This document shows positions 1-13,119 of a stretch of DNA of 64,000 nucleotides, piece after piece. The stretch is from Isoetes taiwanensis. Taxonomy: Eukaryota; Streptophyta; Lycopodiopsida; Isoetales; Isoetaceae. Within the stretch, counting starts at the first letter, position 1. Each line of letters opens with the position of its first letter. The notes beneath the pieces are model-generated. The model did not search any database. It was not told where the DNA came from and was given only the letters and a program-made list of their open reading frames with translations. The stretch covers positions 3,775,279-3,839,278 of the forward strand of contig JAJEKV010000067.1 in NCBI GenBank assembly GCA_021234155.1, given 5' to 3'. The position numbers and the translations under genes are program-made.

Positions 1-1731
<1,731 letters not shown>

Positions 1732-3359
1732 TGTGGACGCCCCGCTAAATATATACGGCCGGTGGTACACTCCGGCAGAAATCCCCCATCCGGTCCATCA
1801 ACCGCATGGGCCCTCCGTCTAACCCGCTCTCGAGAGAGAATCTAGTGCGGGCAGGGGTTCTGAAGGTGTCTTATTGGCCCCTTCCCTATGGGCTCCTATC
1901 CGCAGCCGGAAGCATAAACACGTCAGAACTAGCAATAACAATACAACATACTACCTCGAAGGGTAGTCCATCACATATCCACAAGCGCAAAGAAGATAAT
2001 CCTAAGCCATAAAACATAAGAGCTCCTACCCATGGCTCAGGCTAAGTAAGGAGGGTGGTAGTAGCTGGCCTCAAGATAGAAGCGGAGGCCAGAGTCATAA
2101 CAATGGCGGGGCTGGCTATAGACAATGGCTAGGGTTGACCACTCCATCCGCCCCTCCGTGCATACTTTGCGGATGGGCTAAATCAGAGCTCGCATGACTC
2201 TAGCCTTCCTGGATACGCAATCCCATGGCATCACCCATCGGGACTACTCGAGGTTGCATCTCCACAGTCCGATGAGGCAGGAAGGGTTGCATCTCCCCTT
2301 CCCGTGGTCTAGAGGTTCCGGTGGGCGGCTAGAGAATCGTGGCGACACCGATTCTTACCGACTTAACCCCCAAAGCGAGCCAAGCCAACACTTGCAGCTC
2401 TCGAGGCGGCGACACCATTGCCCCGTGAGGTGTCGGACCCATGCTCGCCCACACGCAGTGGTGACCATGATAGGCCTAGCCCACTATGGGATCCCCCTCG
2501 CCCCCACTGGGGGATCCTCCCTCCACATTCCCTCTAGCCCGTTATGTGGTGCTGGAGTCACATCATAGCCTCGATAGCCCGGTGGGCTCCTATGCACAAC
2601 CCGCAACTAATAGGAACTAAGGGATCTACTCTAGGAGCATACTACATATGGCCCTAGGTCTCTACCCCCTTCCCAATACAAGAAGAGCAAACATGATCAA
2701 CCAACATCACATAATCATCATATCCTAAGAATGATCATAAGAAGAACATCTTAACCTAATCATACAATCTAACTAATGGTTAGGGTTCATTGATTAGGGT
2801 TCAAGATGTTGAATCTGAGTTCTAGGATATGGCTCTACTCTAGATACAAGATACTAGCACATCCTGAATGCTAATTCCGGATGAGCTATCACAACTACTA
2901 CCCTACATACCTGCTCTGATGCTCTCCCTCCGGATCAGTGTGCCTCCATGGTCTTCGACTCACGTGATGCTTGCTCTTGCTTCAAGAACGGGTCTACCTC
3001 AGGGGCTGCCGCATCTATGCCACAACAAACGATGTTGAAAACGGGTTCCAGCAGTAGGTGAGTCTCACGGGTGCTAGGGCTGGAAAGAGGCCTAGGGTTA
3101 GGGTTTCACCCTATATAAGTTAGGTCCACCTAGGATGCCACGTGGCACCAATCGGGTGAGTCCTGTGTGGCGGGTGCCCCCAATAGGTTAAGGCCACGTG
3201 GATAATGGTCTAACCTATGGTTGGCTAAGTTATGAGAATAACTTGGCCATGCCCCCTAGTGCCACAATCTATGGTATACAAGGCTATGAAGATAGACTTG
3301 TATAGTGACGGATCCAGGAATATACGTATTTATGGCGTATATTCCCCTGGACCGTCACA
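1732..3359 (-). repeat. 3' LTR of the Ty3/gypsy element
   Basis: A direct repeat of 11,494-13,119 with the same order of landmarks throughout. It ends in a segment containing the self-complementary phrase around tatacgtatttatggcgtata and CGTCACA. The two LTRs agree very closely in AT-rich parts. They differ by many small indels and substitutions in GC-rich parts, for example near 1,740-1,780 and 2,040-2,110. Confidence 0.92.
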
Positions 3360-3372
3360 TTCTCCCCCCCTT
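3360..3372 (-). other. Polypurine tract
   Basis: Read on the minus strand this is AAGGGGGGGAGAA directly abutting the TGTGACGG start of the LTR. The position and composition are those of the plus-strand primer of LTR retrotransposons. It fixes the orientation together with the primer binding site at 11,481-11,492. Confidence 0.85.
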
Positions 3373-4177
3373 AGGACAATGCTGTCCTCAGCATTGCGCT
3401 AAGGTGACGAACCTACCTTATGCCTGCAAAAACAACAACATGTCATAACCTTTAGTTTACTTTAGCAATCAAGTTTTATTAGTAAAAAGTCAAAATTTAG
3501 GCTATATTTGTACTTATACAAAATTATATAGCCTTAACACCGTTATTTCTTACGATAATTCAAAATACTATTATAAGTGTTATTAGGGTTCATAATCTAA
3601 ATTATGGCTCCCCCTATCTTCTCGTAATGCGCTCCTCGTTGAAGTCCCCCTTCTACTTGCCTGCAAAAGGAGCACATTACGTTAGTTTAGTTAATAATTT
3701 GTGGTTTTAGGGGACCACCCCCCTTACCTCCTTGAGCCGAACCATCGGGCTCAAGGTTGTCCTACCTTGCACAAGATCATGGCCCTTTCGGTTTGAGCTT
3801 AAGGATCATTTAAGATGCTCCCATCATGCCGCCCATGATCGAGTGCTACCTCGTACACGATCGCCCAGATCGAGTACACCCCAGTGCATCATGCCCCGAG
3901 GGTTTCAAGCTAGGGAACGTCTCACGATCCCATCATCGCGCATGATCACTTTAACCTTCACCATGACCCTCCTACGGCCAGGTGTGCGTCCCCCGCATCG
4001 TGGCATAGAGAGCATCCGTCGATGTCCCATCATCCAGCCCACCATGCCTCATTCCTCACTCACATGACCCTAATGGTCATGCGCACCTCTTGGTGCGTGT
4101 GGCCCTAGAGAATGCCCTAAAGGCGATCCCATCATAAGCCCACACGATCCAAGGTTACGGCACATGCACCCTACTAA

Positions 4178-4666
4178 CTAGAATGCATGCGCCCGTCTAA
4201 GGCTAACTAACAACATACTAGCTAACCACGGCAAGTCGGGCCCACCAAATTGGGAGGCGACTCGCCCATCAAACTCCTTCATAAACTCTGGGTATTGCTT
4301 CTCCAAATCTTGCTTCAATACCCATGTCACGTCTTCCACGGGCAAGTGCTTCCACTTGACCAAATATTGGAGGAATTGAGACCACCTAGTCCTCTTGAAT
4401 GACTTATCAAGAAGCAATTCAGGCACAATTTCAACTTCATCCTCCGTCATTTCCAACAAAGTTGGAGTATCCAAAACCTCCTCAGGGTTAGGATCGTGCC
4501 TTTTTAATAAACTCACATGGAAGACCTTAAGGTGGGTCAAGAGATCCAACTTGCAGGCTTGAGAGCCCACTCTTCTCCAAGATCTTGAACGGACCGGCCC
4601 ACCTAGGGCGAGCTTCCTACAATTGCTGATGCGGAGCTTCCCTTGCTTAACCTTTACTTGAGCCAA
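4178..4666 (-). pseudogene. Ty3/gypsy pol C-terminus with chromodomain
   Basis: The minus-strand frame contains FHVSLLKRHDPNPEE, the usual end of the integrase C-terminal region in plant chromoviruses. This is followed by a chromodomain-like stretch with YLVKWKHLPVEDVTW and then DLEKQYPEF. In chromoviruses this domain binds modified histone H3 and steers integration. The upstream join to the integrase core is frame-broken. The family call is firm, but function is unlikely in this copy. Confidence 0.88.
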
Positions 4667-4699
4667 CTTTATCTGTCACAACAAAACAACTCTCGAGGA

Positions 4700-5440
4700 G
4701 TTTTATGTCTATCTGCTAGACTCTTCAATTATGCCCATGCTGTTGAAGATACTCTCACACTTCTACCAAAAGCTATCGCATATATGTTGTCGTTGTTGAG
4801 AAACTTCCACCTTGGGCACTAAATTATGCCACATAACTATGGTCACACGTTGATAACTGTAACTGATCATGGGGGAGACATCTTCGATGACTCTTGCTTC
4901 ATATTATTGTACGTAATTGACCAGGTGGATGTACTCGGCCCATTTGGATTACTTGTTCCAATCATAGCTTCTCAACGTGCTCTCCAAAATTGTGTTGGTG
5001 CGGTCCCTTTGCCGATTGACTGCAATTGATAAGCAAAAACTCATCAACAAGTTGGTGCAGCTCGTGTTGAAGAGGTCTTGCTAAACGTCGCTAAAGAACT
5101 TCGGATCTCTGTTGGTGATGATCGACCTGTGCATTCCATGCGGCCTAAAAGAACTCTTATGTAAACCACACGGCTAGATCCAAGGCGGTGTCTATGGTGT
5201 GGCATGGCAAGTATGTGCCCTTTTGATAAGCTATATACCACAACTATCAAGGCTTTGAAGCTTCTTGTTGTCCTTGAAGGCCAACTATAAAACCCATGCT
5301 GATGACTTCCCACTTGGTGTCTGGCACTGCCCAAGGTTCCAAAACTCCTGGAATCCGAAGTTGTTCCGCCCTTGTCCGCTGGCTCCACTGACATTCTTGG
5401 ATATATCTGATTATCTACTTCTTCATACCCGGCCAGACGA
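4700..5440 (-). pseudogene. Ty3/gypsy integrase core, decayed
   Basis: Read on the minus strand in changing frames, the piece shows the order expected of a Ty3 integrase. It begins with a W..ISMGFIVGL block in which the first catalytic Asp appears as Gly. LIVVVYSLSK follows, then ITNRDPKFFSDV at the second Asp region, then TNTILESTLRSYDW near the third acidic residue. Stops and shifts separate the blocks, so it is a pseudogene. The more distal RT and RNase H parts are not readable to me. Confidence 0.75.
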
Positions 5441-5449
5441 AGCTACTTC

Positions 5450-8400
5450 TAATCTTGAAGTAGGCCTTTATAAATTTTGCATGGCTAGAAATAGGGCTAT
5501 TATGCGTGTCATGGAAGATTGTTCTTACTTCTTATACTTTGGGTACGCATAATTGTTCTTTGCTATTAGAGATTGCCTTCCTTTTTAAACTATTTGAAGG
5601 TTTCTATTTCTTAATCCGTCCTTGCACTCTTGCAACGACTAGCCCATTATGTGCTTGAAGTCCATGTTGGAGTAGATGGCTTCTTCTATCTTCTTGCCGA
5701 ATTCACTTGCCGAAGTGGAGATTGCAAATTGATGCTTCAAAGGCTTGCCAATGAGTGGCGGCGTCTTAGCATCTCCATGGCTTCCCTCAATTGGGCTACA
5801 TGCTCTTCCATTAATTTGCTGTAGATCACGATGTTGTTGAAGAGATATTGATGAAGAAATCATCCAAGGAATCTTCGAAGATGTCGTCCTCGAATGCATA
5901 CAAATTGGTGGAGCATTCCATAGACTCAAGGGCATCACTGTGAAATGATAGTGCCCATACCAAGTTCAAGGAGTCTTATAATTATTTTCCCCCTTCATCC
6001 TTATTTGCTGATTGCCCGAGCTTAAGTCGATTTTGTAGAAGAATCCTGCTTCTTGGGGCTGATCCATTATGTCGTTTACTTGCTGAGCTTCCCATGGTTG
6101 ATATACATCTTTGGAATTCCACCTTGGCCGAAAGGATCCCCAAGTCGGTCAACTCTTACAAGCTTCCTTCCTTGTGTTCCTTGAGCTCGCGCTGGCTTGG
6201 AAGTGCTCATTCTATAAAGAGCCTTGCTAATCCGGTGCAAGAGTGATTTTAGACTCTACGCCTCTATAGAGCACAAGCTCTCAAATTTCATCAGGGGATA
6301 TATCATGGGACTTCTTAATTAACTTAGAAATTGGCCAAGGCAACTGTTTCGAAGTAGCATGTTCCTTCTTACTCTTGTAGTCGGGGTTGACAACTTGTAG
6401 CTTATGTAATGACCTCATTCCTCATGATGTACTTAAGTAATTGCTTTTCTTGACATCGTTACCGATTGGAATTACTTAACTTAAATTATAAGGTACTTGC
6501 CCTTTGGTCTTTGGGATAAGTATCTCTTGCTTATGATAATAAATTATTGCCTTAGCCGGCTTTAATATTGCATGTCTATTCTGAGGTCATGGCTGCCAAT
6601 GTACATAAGTTGGTTGCGATGCTTTACTTAGCTATGCTTGAGGTTGATGTCGACTTGACTCTTGTTCCGTTGGTGCTGCTAATTACTCGACCTTGCCTTA
6701 ATTACTGGCCTAGATTTAGACTTAAGAGTCTTGCTCTTAAAGATGTCCGTCATCTAGGAGGTGCAAAATTACAAGTTAAAGAACTACTTACATAAATCCT
6801 ATGGCCACAAATTTAGTCGGCATGACATTACTTTTGGGCACACATAAAAAACTATATGGTTAGATAATTATTCTTGTTTCAGATCTAATCTATAGTCTAG
6901 GATCTCCCCTTTCTTACTTATTGCCCTCTTGAAATAGTCCCACCTTTGAGTTGATGCCATCTAAGAAGTTGGCCGGACTTATTAGATTGCTTCCCTTCAT
7001 TTGGTCGGATTATTCCTTATCTTTTCGCTGAGTACTCGTCATATACATGGTCGACGGTTATCCTATTATTGAATCCTTCTTAGCGAGGTGATCAAGTTCA
7101 CGAAGAGGTTCCAATATGTTGGATATCTGCCAGCAATGTATACAATTATTGTACTCCATACATTTTCTTTCCAATACTTGAAGCTTTGCTCCATTCTTGG
7201 GTCCATCTTTCTATAGGAAAAGACAAAAAATTCTACTCGAAATTTCGTCCCCATCCCATCATGGATGTTATCACCCATAATTCTAAGAAACTCAACTATC
7301 GATAGGTCCCCTAGCTTGCTCAAAGTCGGGTGTAGTCATTAGTCGTTGGAGTAGCAAGGCGATCCATAATTTGTTGAAAAGAATCGGTATCCTTGGAGTT
7401 GTTGTATGGTCCTTCAAGTGCCCCGCTTTTATTGAACATATTTTGACTCGCTGGTCCTTAATGTTGATGCCGACTACCTTCATTAACATTATCCCTCTTA
7501 GTGGACTTGCCGCTGATGTAGATAACATAACGCCGTCGTTATCGATCCCAAGAGCTTGAAGATAATGTTCTTCACATTCTAGAATCTTTCATGTCGCTCA
7601 TCCGCCTTGGAGGTTACTTAGATTCGAGGATGATTCTTCCAACTCCTGAATTGCTATTGTTGTGTTTGACCTTGTCGATTCTATTCTTCGCCTTGCTGGT
7701 TGCATGTTGTTGTTATAAGGTCGATGACAATGTTGGGTGCTTTACCGCTTCTAACCGTGCAACTTCTCTTGATGAGATGAGTTTATGTGCATCCATCTGC
7801 GGGGACTAATCTTGACCGATCAATTAATAATCTTTGGTATTTGGTCCCCCATGATGCCTCTTCTTGATGGTGTTTGACCTCCAATCTCTGAGGTGGAAGA
7901 TCGAAGATCATCATGAGCTTGCGATGGTGTTGCCGAGGTTGATGTAGGCGCTCTGAAGTATTGGGGCTGATGAGGAAGAAATTTGTTGCGCCTTCACCAT
8001 ATGCCTACTCCTCGAGGAACCTACCCTTGCCGGGCTTGCAATACCTCCTTAGTCAAAGCATGTCCGCTTGGAATCTAGATCCGATACTACTATGTCCTCA
8101 GATATCTGCGATAGTTGCCCTTCCTGAGGTGTATCCAAATCTCATCTTTTAGGGCTCTTGATATCATAAGTCGATGAAGTATACTTGTTGGTGGTGTAGC
8201 TGTGGCATTAGTCATCGATGTGGGGTCGTTCTTCCTATAGCCTCTCCTTTATTTTTCGTGTTCGGGCTTCCCTGTACACCATCTTGGCCTTTGATTTGTT
8301 GAAGTTTCCTCCATAGTTTGCCCTCTTCTTTCAATTCGTTGATGTTGTCGAGTCTCTCCAATGTCGAGGCTCGAGGATCCGTGGACGGGGTTCTCCCGAC
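5450..8400 (-). pseudogene. Presumed decayed gag/pol interior
   Basis: Between the integrase remnant and the SINE I could not find clear RT, RNase H or protease motifs, only short open pieces on both strands. By position this should be the gag-protease-RT part of the element. A minus-strand stretch near 8,250-8,400 reads as a charged helical segment (for example LDNINELKEEGKLWRKL), compatible with gag. The assignment rests on position more than on motifs. Confidence 0.4.
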
Positions 8401-8980
8401 CTATTTTAATTTTCCCTAAGCACAAGGCAATTAATACTACCGCAAGAACAATTATTTACGTTTACTTACTCTACAAACCCTAATTTTTATACCTTTATCC
8501 ACTCTACCTCAAATGACCCACTTGGCATATGGCACTCTACTAGGCACTGAGAAAGGTACTTATTTACTATCGTGGGGGTGGTAGAAGGAGATTTATTCAC
8601 TGAGTGTACTTGGTGTGCTAAGACTAAATTACTTAAATAGAATGAATTCCTAGATAATTATCTATGATACAAGGCATGGCTGAAGACACTTGATGATAGT
8701 GCACCTATAACGTGTGTTGGTGTACCCTACCAACGTGTGACAACAATTTCTAAGGCCTTGGCAACTAGCTGGGTTTCTCTGAAAAGGTTTAATTATACTA
8801 CCTACATGTAGAAAGAAGACACTTAGCAAGATAAGATGACAAGTAAGCTATGATGAGTGCAGGTGCTGTCTCTATCTAGCTTAAGGTTCTTGGTTCTAAA
8901 TCTAAGGCTTGGCCATTAATATTATTTAACATTATTAAAGCTTAAATTTAATTAAGAATCCTAATTTAAACACAAACGAT

Positions 8981-9065
8981 GCCCGCCCTCAGTGGTTGGC
9001 ACGGGGGGGTTTGGGGGGGTTCAACCTTGTGGGTGGGAGGTTCGATTCCCGCTACTGTGGGAATT
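8981..9065 (+). mobile_element. tRNA-derived SINE head
   Basis: An A-box-like segment (ccctcagtggttggcac, around 8,986-9,002) is followed after about 37 bases by a perfect B-box, GGTTCGATTCC, at 9,039-9,049. The order matches the internal Pol III promoter of plant SINEs. No tRNA cloverleaf is evident and G-runs lie between the boxes, so a functional tRNA is unlikely. It lies inside the LTR element and so may have inserted later. Confidence 0.6.
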
Positions 9066-9148
9066 CTTTTAAGATGAGGTTCAAATAGATTGAAAAGCTA
9101 GAATAGAGTGCTGCAAGATACTAGAATGCATGGAAAAGGCTAGGATAT

Positions 9149-9725
9149 GCACTCAGAACTCTTCATTGCAATTTTGCCAAATTTTCAGACAGAGGCACAT
9201 GAAACCGGGTGGCTGTGCGCAAATGGGCCTTCCGTGAAGGGTGCAGAGGCCCATGAAACCGGGTGGCTGTGCGCAAATGGGCCTTCCGTGAAGGGTGCAG
9301 AGGCCAATTTCGCATAGCCTTCCGATTTTGGATCTTTGGGACTTCTATCAAGAGTTTTAGAGAATTTAAAGATCCTAACATACTCACTCAGAACTCTTCA
9401 TTGCAATTTTGCCAAATTTTCAGACAGAGGCACATGAAACCGGGTGGCTGTGCGCAAATGGGCCTTCCGTGAAGGGTGCAGAGGCCAATTTCGCATAGCC
9501 TTCCGATTTCGGATCTTTGGGACTTCTATCAAGAGTTTTAGAGAATTTAAAGATCCTAACATACTTATTTGGGAATTTCTAATCTAATTTGGAACTTTTC
9601 CTGGGCTAATTGGGCAAAATTTGGCCTGGATATGGTGAAATCGGATGGCTATGCGAAAATGGGCCTTCCGTGAAGGGTGCAGAGGCCAATTTCGCATAAC
9701 CTTCCGATTTCGGCTGTTTGGTCCA
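9149..9725. repeat. Partial tandem repeats inside LTR element
   Basis: A phrase starting at ctcttcattgcaattttgcc and running through ggccttccgtgaagggtgca occurs near 9,157-9,304 and again near 9,391-9,485. A shorter copy lies at about 9,640-9,712. The sub-phrase accgggtggctgtgcgcaaa is additionally doubled at 9,207 and 9,257. No protein is supported here. It probably belongs to a 5' untranslated spacer between the H3-like frame and gag. Confidence 0.85.
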
Positions 9726-9923
9726 AAATTTAGCTAATTTGCCTATAGTACCCATACTAATTTACCCTATTTGGATGCTTACAGTCATGGTGGCTACAAC
9801 TAAACTAAAATTTGAGCAACTTAAACACATTTTAATACAAGAATTGAAGTCAATTAACAACAAAATTTTATATTTATAGAGGGGAAACTTAGCAATTACA
9901 TTAATTTACACAAAACTTCATCC

Positions 9924-10919
9924 TCAAGGGTATTCCTTGCGGATGCGACGCGCCAAGTGCAAGTCCTTGGGCATCAGGGTCACCTTCTTCGCGTGGATCG
10001 CGCAGAGGTTCCCTTCTTCGAACAACTGGGTGAGCTTCACCTCGGCCGGCTACTTGCGACCCGAAGTTAGGTTGCGGCGCCACCCTATAGTCGGTGACGG
10101 TCTTGCATGACCTCCCTCATGAGCCGCTCAAAAGGCGCCTTCCTAATCAGGAGATTAGTGCACTGTTGGAAGTGCCTAATCTCCCGAAAAACTCGGGCAT
10201 GCCTTGTGTTCGGCCCATGGTGGACCTTCCTTGGCTTCTCGGGTCGTGGCGGCGGCGGCGGCTTGGGCTGGTTCCTTACTGGTCGACCTCCCTCCCCGTA
10301 TCGTTGAACGTTTTGGCGGCACCGAGTCGTTATACCTGCGGCCCAACGGCGGAGGTATTCTTCATATGCCTTGAGGCGGCGGCTCAGAGTCGGGGTCCTC
10401 CCTCAAAGGCGAACGGTCGCCCAGCCTTACGCTTCTTAACCACCTTAGGTGGCTTGGGCCACTTTGGATAAGGTGGTCTTCGTCCGGGGTTTGAAGATTC
10501 CCCGACGACTTCGGCGTCCTCCTCCCCTTCTTCTTCCTCTTCATCCTCTCGCAAGCACCTCCTCGTCCATTCCGCAACCTTCTCCTTGCCCTTCTTCTTG
10601 GGTACCGGCGGGCCCCTTCTCGAAGTTTGGTCTTGCTGCTTTTTGCTCCACACCGCTTTTCAACCTGCTCTTCCACCTCATTGGTCCGAGGAAGGCCCAA
10701 AGTGGCGGACTCTCCGATTCTCCGGGTGCCCGCCGACCCAGAACCGTGTGTCTTTGGCGGAATGTCTCGTCATTTGTTGGAGGAGGGAAGCTCCTCTTCC
10801 CCCTTCTTGGGTCGAAGGTGCTCCGGGATCTTCTTCACATGGCGACCTGCTGCTAAATGCGCAATCGAGAGAGTAGGTCGCTCACCTGGCTTCTTGGCTG
10901 TCTGCTTGGTTCGAGCCAT
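9924..10919 (-). pseudogene. Histone H3-fold protein with long tail, carried by the LTR element
   Basis: The minus-strand ATG at 10,919 gives MARTKQTAKKPGERPTL, whose first eight residues equal the histone H3 tail. After several frame changes an acidic/basic linker follows (REDEEEEEGEEDAE, KKRKAGRPF), then RRLKAYEEYLRRWAAG and a Pro run. The C-terminal part is a histone H3 fold. REIRHFQQCTNLLIRKAPF then ERLMREV corresponds to alpha-N/alpha-1, and [15 protein letters not shown] then [13 protein letters not shown] to alpha-2, loop 2 and alpha-3. RHF and the diverged tail recall CENH3 variants, while LLIRKAPF is closer to ordinary H3. The tail of roughly 225 residues is far longer than the usual 40-odd. 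At least three indels break the frame (near 10,770, 10,400 and 10,085-10,050). It lies between PBS and gag, where no host gene belongs. Confidence 0.8.
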
Positions 10920-11480
10920 ACTTGACAGTCTAGAAAACGGGTGACGTAAGGCTGACCAAGAGAGAGATGGTGGAGGAAAAGGTTGGGGAAAATGAGGTGT
11001 CGTGGATATTTAAAAAGAGGGTCCCCGAATTTTTCCCTACCATTAATAGGCCTACTTATTAGCCCCCTTATTAATTACACCATAGTACCCTTATTATTAA
11101 TATATATTAAATTTCTAATACACATACTAAAATTCCTATTATACCTTTAAAATTTCAAATTTCCTAAGTGTTTGAAGTGTTAATTATGGATTTGCGCCAT
11201 TTTTTTCTCTGGTCTCGAGTTGGCATGATTCTTGACCCATTTTAGGTGAAATTTGATGCAGATGCATAATTTTCACTCAAAATTTACTAGAAGGTAAATT
11301 TGACTCATTTATTTCTTCGTCTAACACTTAACCTAATTCCTGACCCACTACCTAGGAGAAAAAAATTTTCCCCTATTTTCGCGGTTCAATGGTGGAAATG
11401 TTTATTTCACACCCCTATAGGCCTGTTTGACTACTTTCATGGTTATGGTCAGTGCTAGTTCTTGGTCAACCAAGAACATC

Positions 11481-11492
11481 GCTCTGATACCA
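11481..11492 (-). other. Primer binding site, initiator tRNA-Met
   Basis: Minus-strand TGGTATCAGAGC is the common plant PBS complementary to the 3' end of initiator tRNA-Met. It sits one base from the inner edge of the 5' LTR. It proves that the element reads right to left and that the H3-like frame is its first internal coding region. Confidence 0.9.
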
Positions 11493-11493
11493 T

Positions 11494-13119
11494 TGTGACG
11501 CCCCGGCTAAATATACGCCCCCTACTGCATACACTTTCGGAAATCCCCCATCCGGTCCATCAACCGCATGGGCCCTCCGTCTAACCCGCACTCTGAGAGA
11601 ATCCTAGTGCGGGCAGGGGACACGAAGGTGTCTTGCGCGCCCTTCCCCTATGGGCTCCTATCACAAATGAAGCATAAACACGCCGTAACTAGCAATAACA
11701 ATACAACATACTACCTCGAAGGGTAGTCCATCACATATCCACAACCGCAAAGAAGATAATCCTAAGCCATAAAACATAAGAGCTCATACCCATGGCTCAG
11801 GCTGTAAGGAGGGTGACCGACCGCTAGGCCTCAAGATAGAGCGCACCGAGTCATAACAATGGCGGGCCGCTATAGACAATGGCTAGGGTTGACCACTCCA
11901 TCCGCCCCTCCCCGCATACTTTGCATGGGCTAAATCAGGCTCGCATGACTCTAGCCTTCCGGATCACGCAATCCCATGGCATCACCCATCGGGACTACTC
12001 CGTGTTGCATCTCCCTCGTCCGATGAGGCAGAAGGGTTGCATCTCCCCTTCCCGTGGTCTAGAGGTTCCGGTGGCGCTAGAGAATCGTGGCGACACACGA
12101 TTCGCACCGACTTAACCCCCAAAACGAGAGCCAAGCCAACACTTGCAGCTCTCGAGAGGGCGGCACACCATTGCCCCAGGAGGTGTCGGACCCATGCTCG
12201 CCCACACGGCGTGACCGGCCATAGGCCTAGCCCACTATGGGATCCCCGAAGCCCCCACTGGCGGGATCCTCCCTCCACATTCCCTCTAGCCCCGTTATGT
12301 GGTGTGAGTCACATCATAGCCTCGATAGCCCTGGTGGGCTCCTATGCACAAAGCCGCAACTAATAGGAACTAAGGGATCTACTCTAGGAGCATACTACAT
12401 ATGGCCCTAGGTCTCTACCCCCCTTCCCAATACAAGAAGAGCAAACATGATCAACCAACATCACATAATCATCATATCCTAAGAATGATCATAAGAAGAA
12501 CATCTTAACCTAATCATACAATCTAACTAATGGTTAGGGTTCATTGATTAGGGTTCAAGATGTTGAATACGGGTTCTAGGATGGCTCTACTCTAGATACA
12601 AGATACTAGCACATCTGGAATGCTAATTCCAGATGAGCTATCACAACTACTACCCTACATACCTGCTCCTGATGCTCTCCCTCCAGATCCGTGTGCCTCC
12701 ATGGTCTTCGACTCACGTGATGCTGCTCTTGCTTCAAGAACGAGTCTACCCTGCGGGGGCTGCTGCACCAGTCTATGCCACAACAAACGATGTTCGAAAC
12801 GGGGTTCCGAACGAGTAGGTGAGTCTCTGGGTGCTAGGGCTGGAAAGAGGCCTAGGGTTAGGGTTTCAGCCTATGTAAGTTAGGTCCACCTAGGATGCCA
12901 CGTGGCACCAATCGGGTGAGTCCTGTGTGGCGGGTGCCCCCAATAGGTTAAGGCCACGTGGATAATGGTCTAACCTATGGTTGGCTAAGTTATGAGAATA
13001 ACTTGGCCATGCCCCCTAGTGCCACAATCTATGGTATACAAGGCTATGAAGATAGACTTGTATAGTGACGGATCCAGGAATATACGTATTTATGGCGTAT
13101 ATTCCCCTGGACCGTCACA
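11494..13119 (-). repeat. 5' LTR of the Ty3/gypsy element
   Basis: Starts TGTGACGCCCCGG and ends GGACCGTCACA, with TGTGACG/CGTCACA as short inverted ends. It matches 1,732-3,359 end to end. Open frames inside it on either strand are not conserved between the two LTRs and are not genes. Confidence 0.92.

Larger units (their letters stand above)
1732..13119 (-). mobile_element. Ty3/gypsy chromovirus-type LTR retrotransposon
   Basis: Two direct repeats of about 1.63 kb bound an internal region of about 8.1 kb. Both repeats start TGTG and end CGTCACA, the usual TG...CA rule. A 12-base match to the initiator tRNA-Met primer site lies just inside the right LTR, and a G-rich polypurine tract lies just inside the left LTR, so the element reads on the minus strand. 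Integrase and chromodomain remnants sit near the left LTR, as expected for the 3' end of a Ty3/gypsy pol. AAAC is found on both outer sides (1,728-1,731 and 13,120-13,123) as a possible short target duplication. Coding regions are broken, so the copy is probably non-autonomous now. Confidence 0.9.

Noticed and set aside
2194-2568. Frames inside the left LTR as genes
   Set aside because: The matching position in the right LTR is shifted and broken, so the frame is not conserved between two copies of the same DNA.
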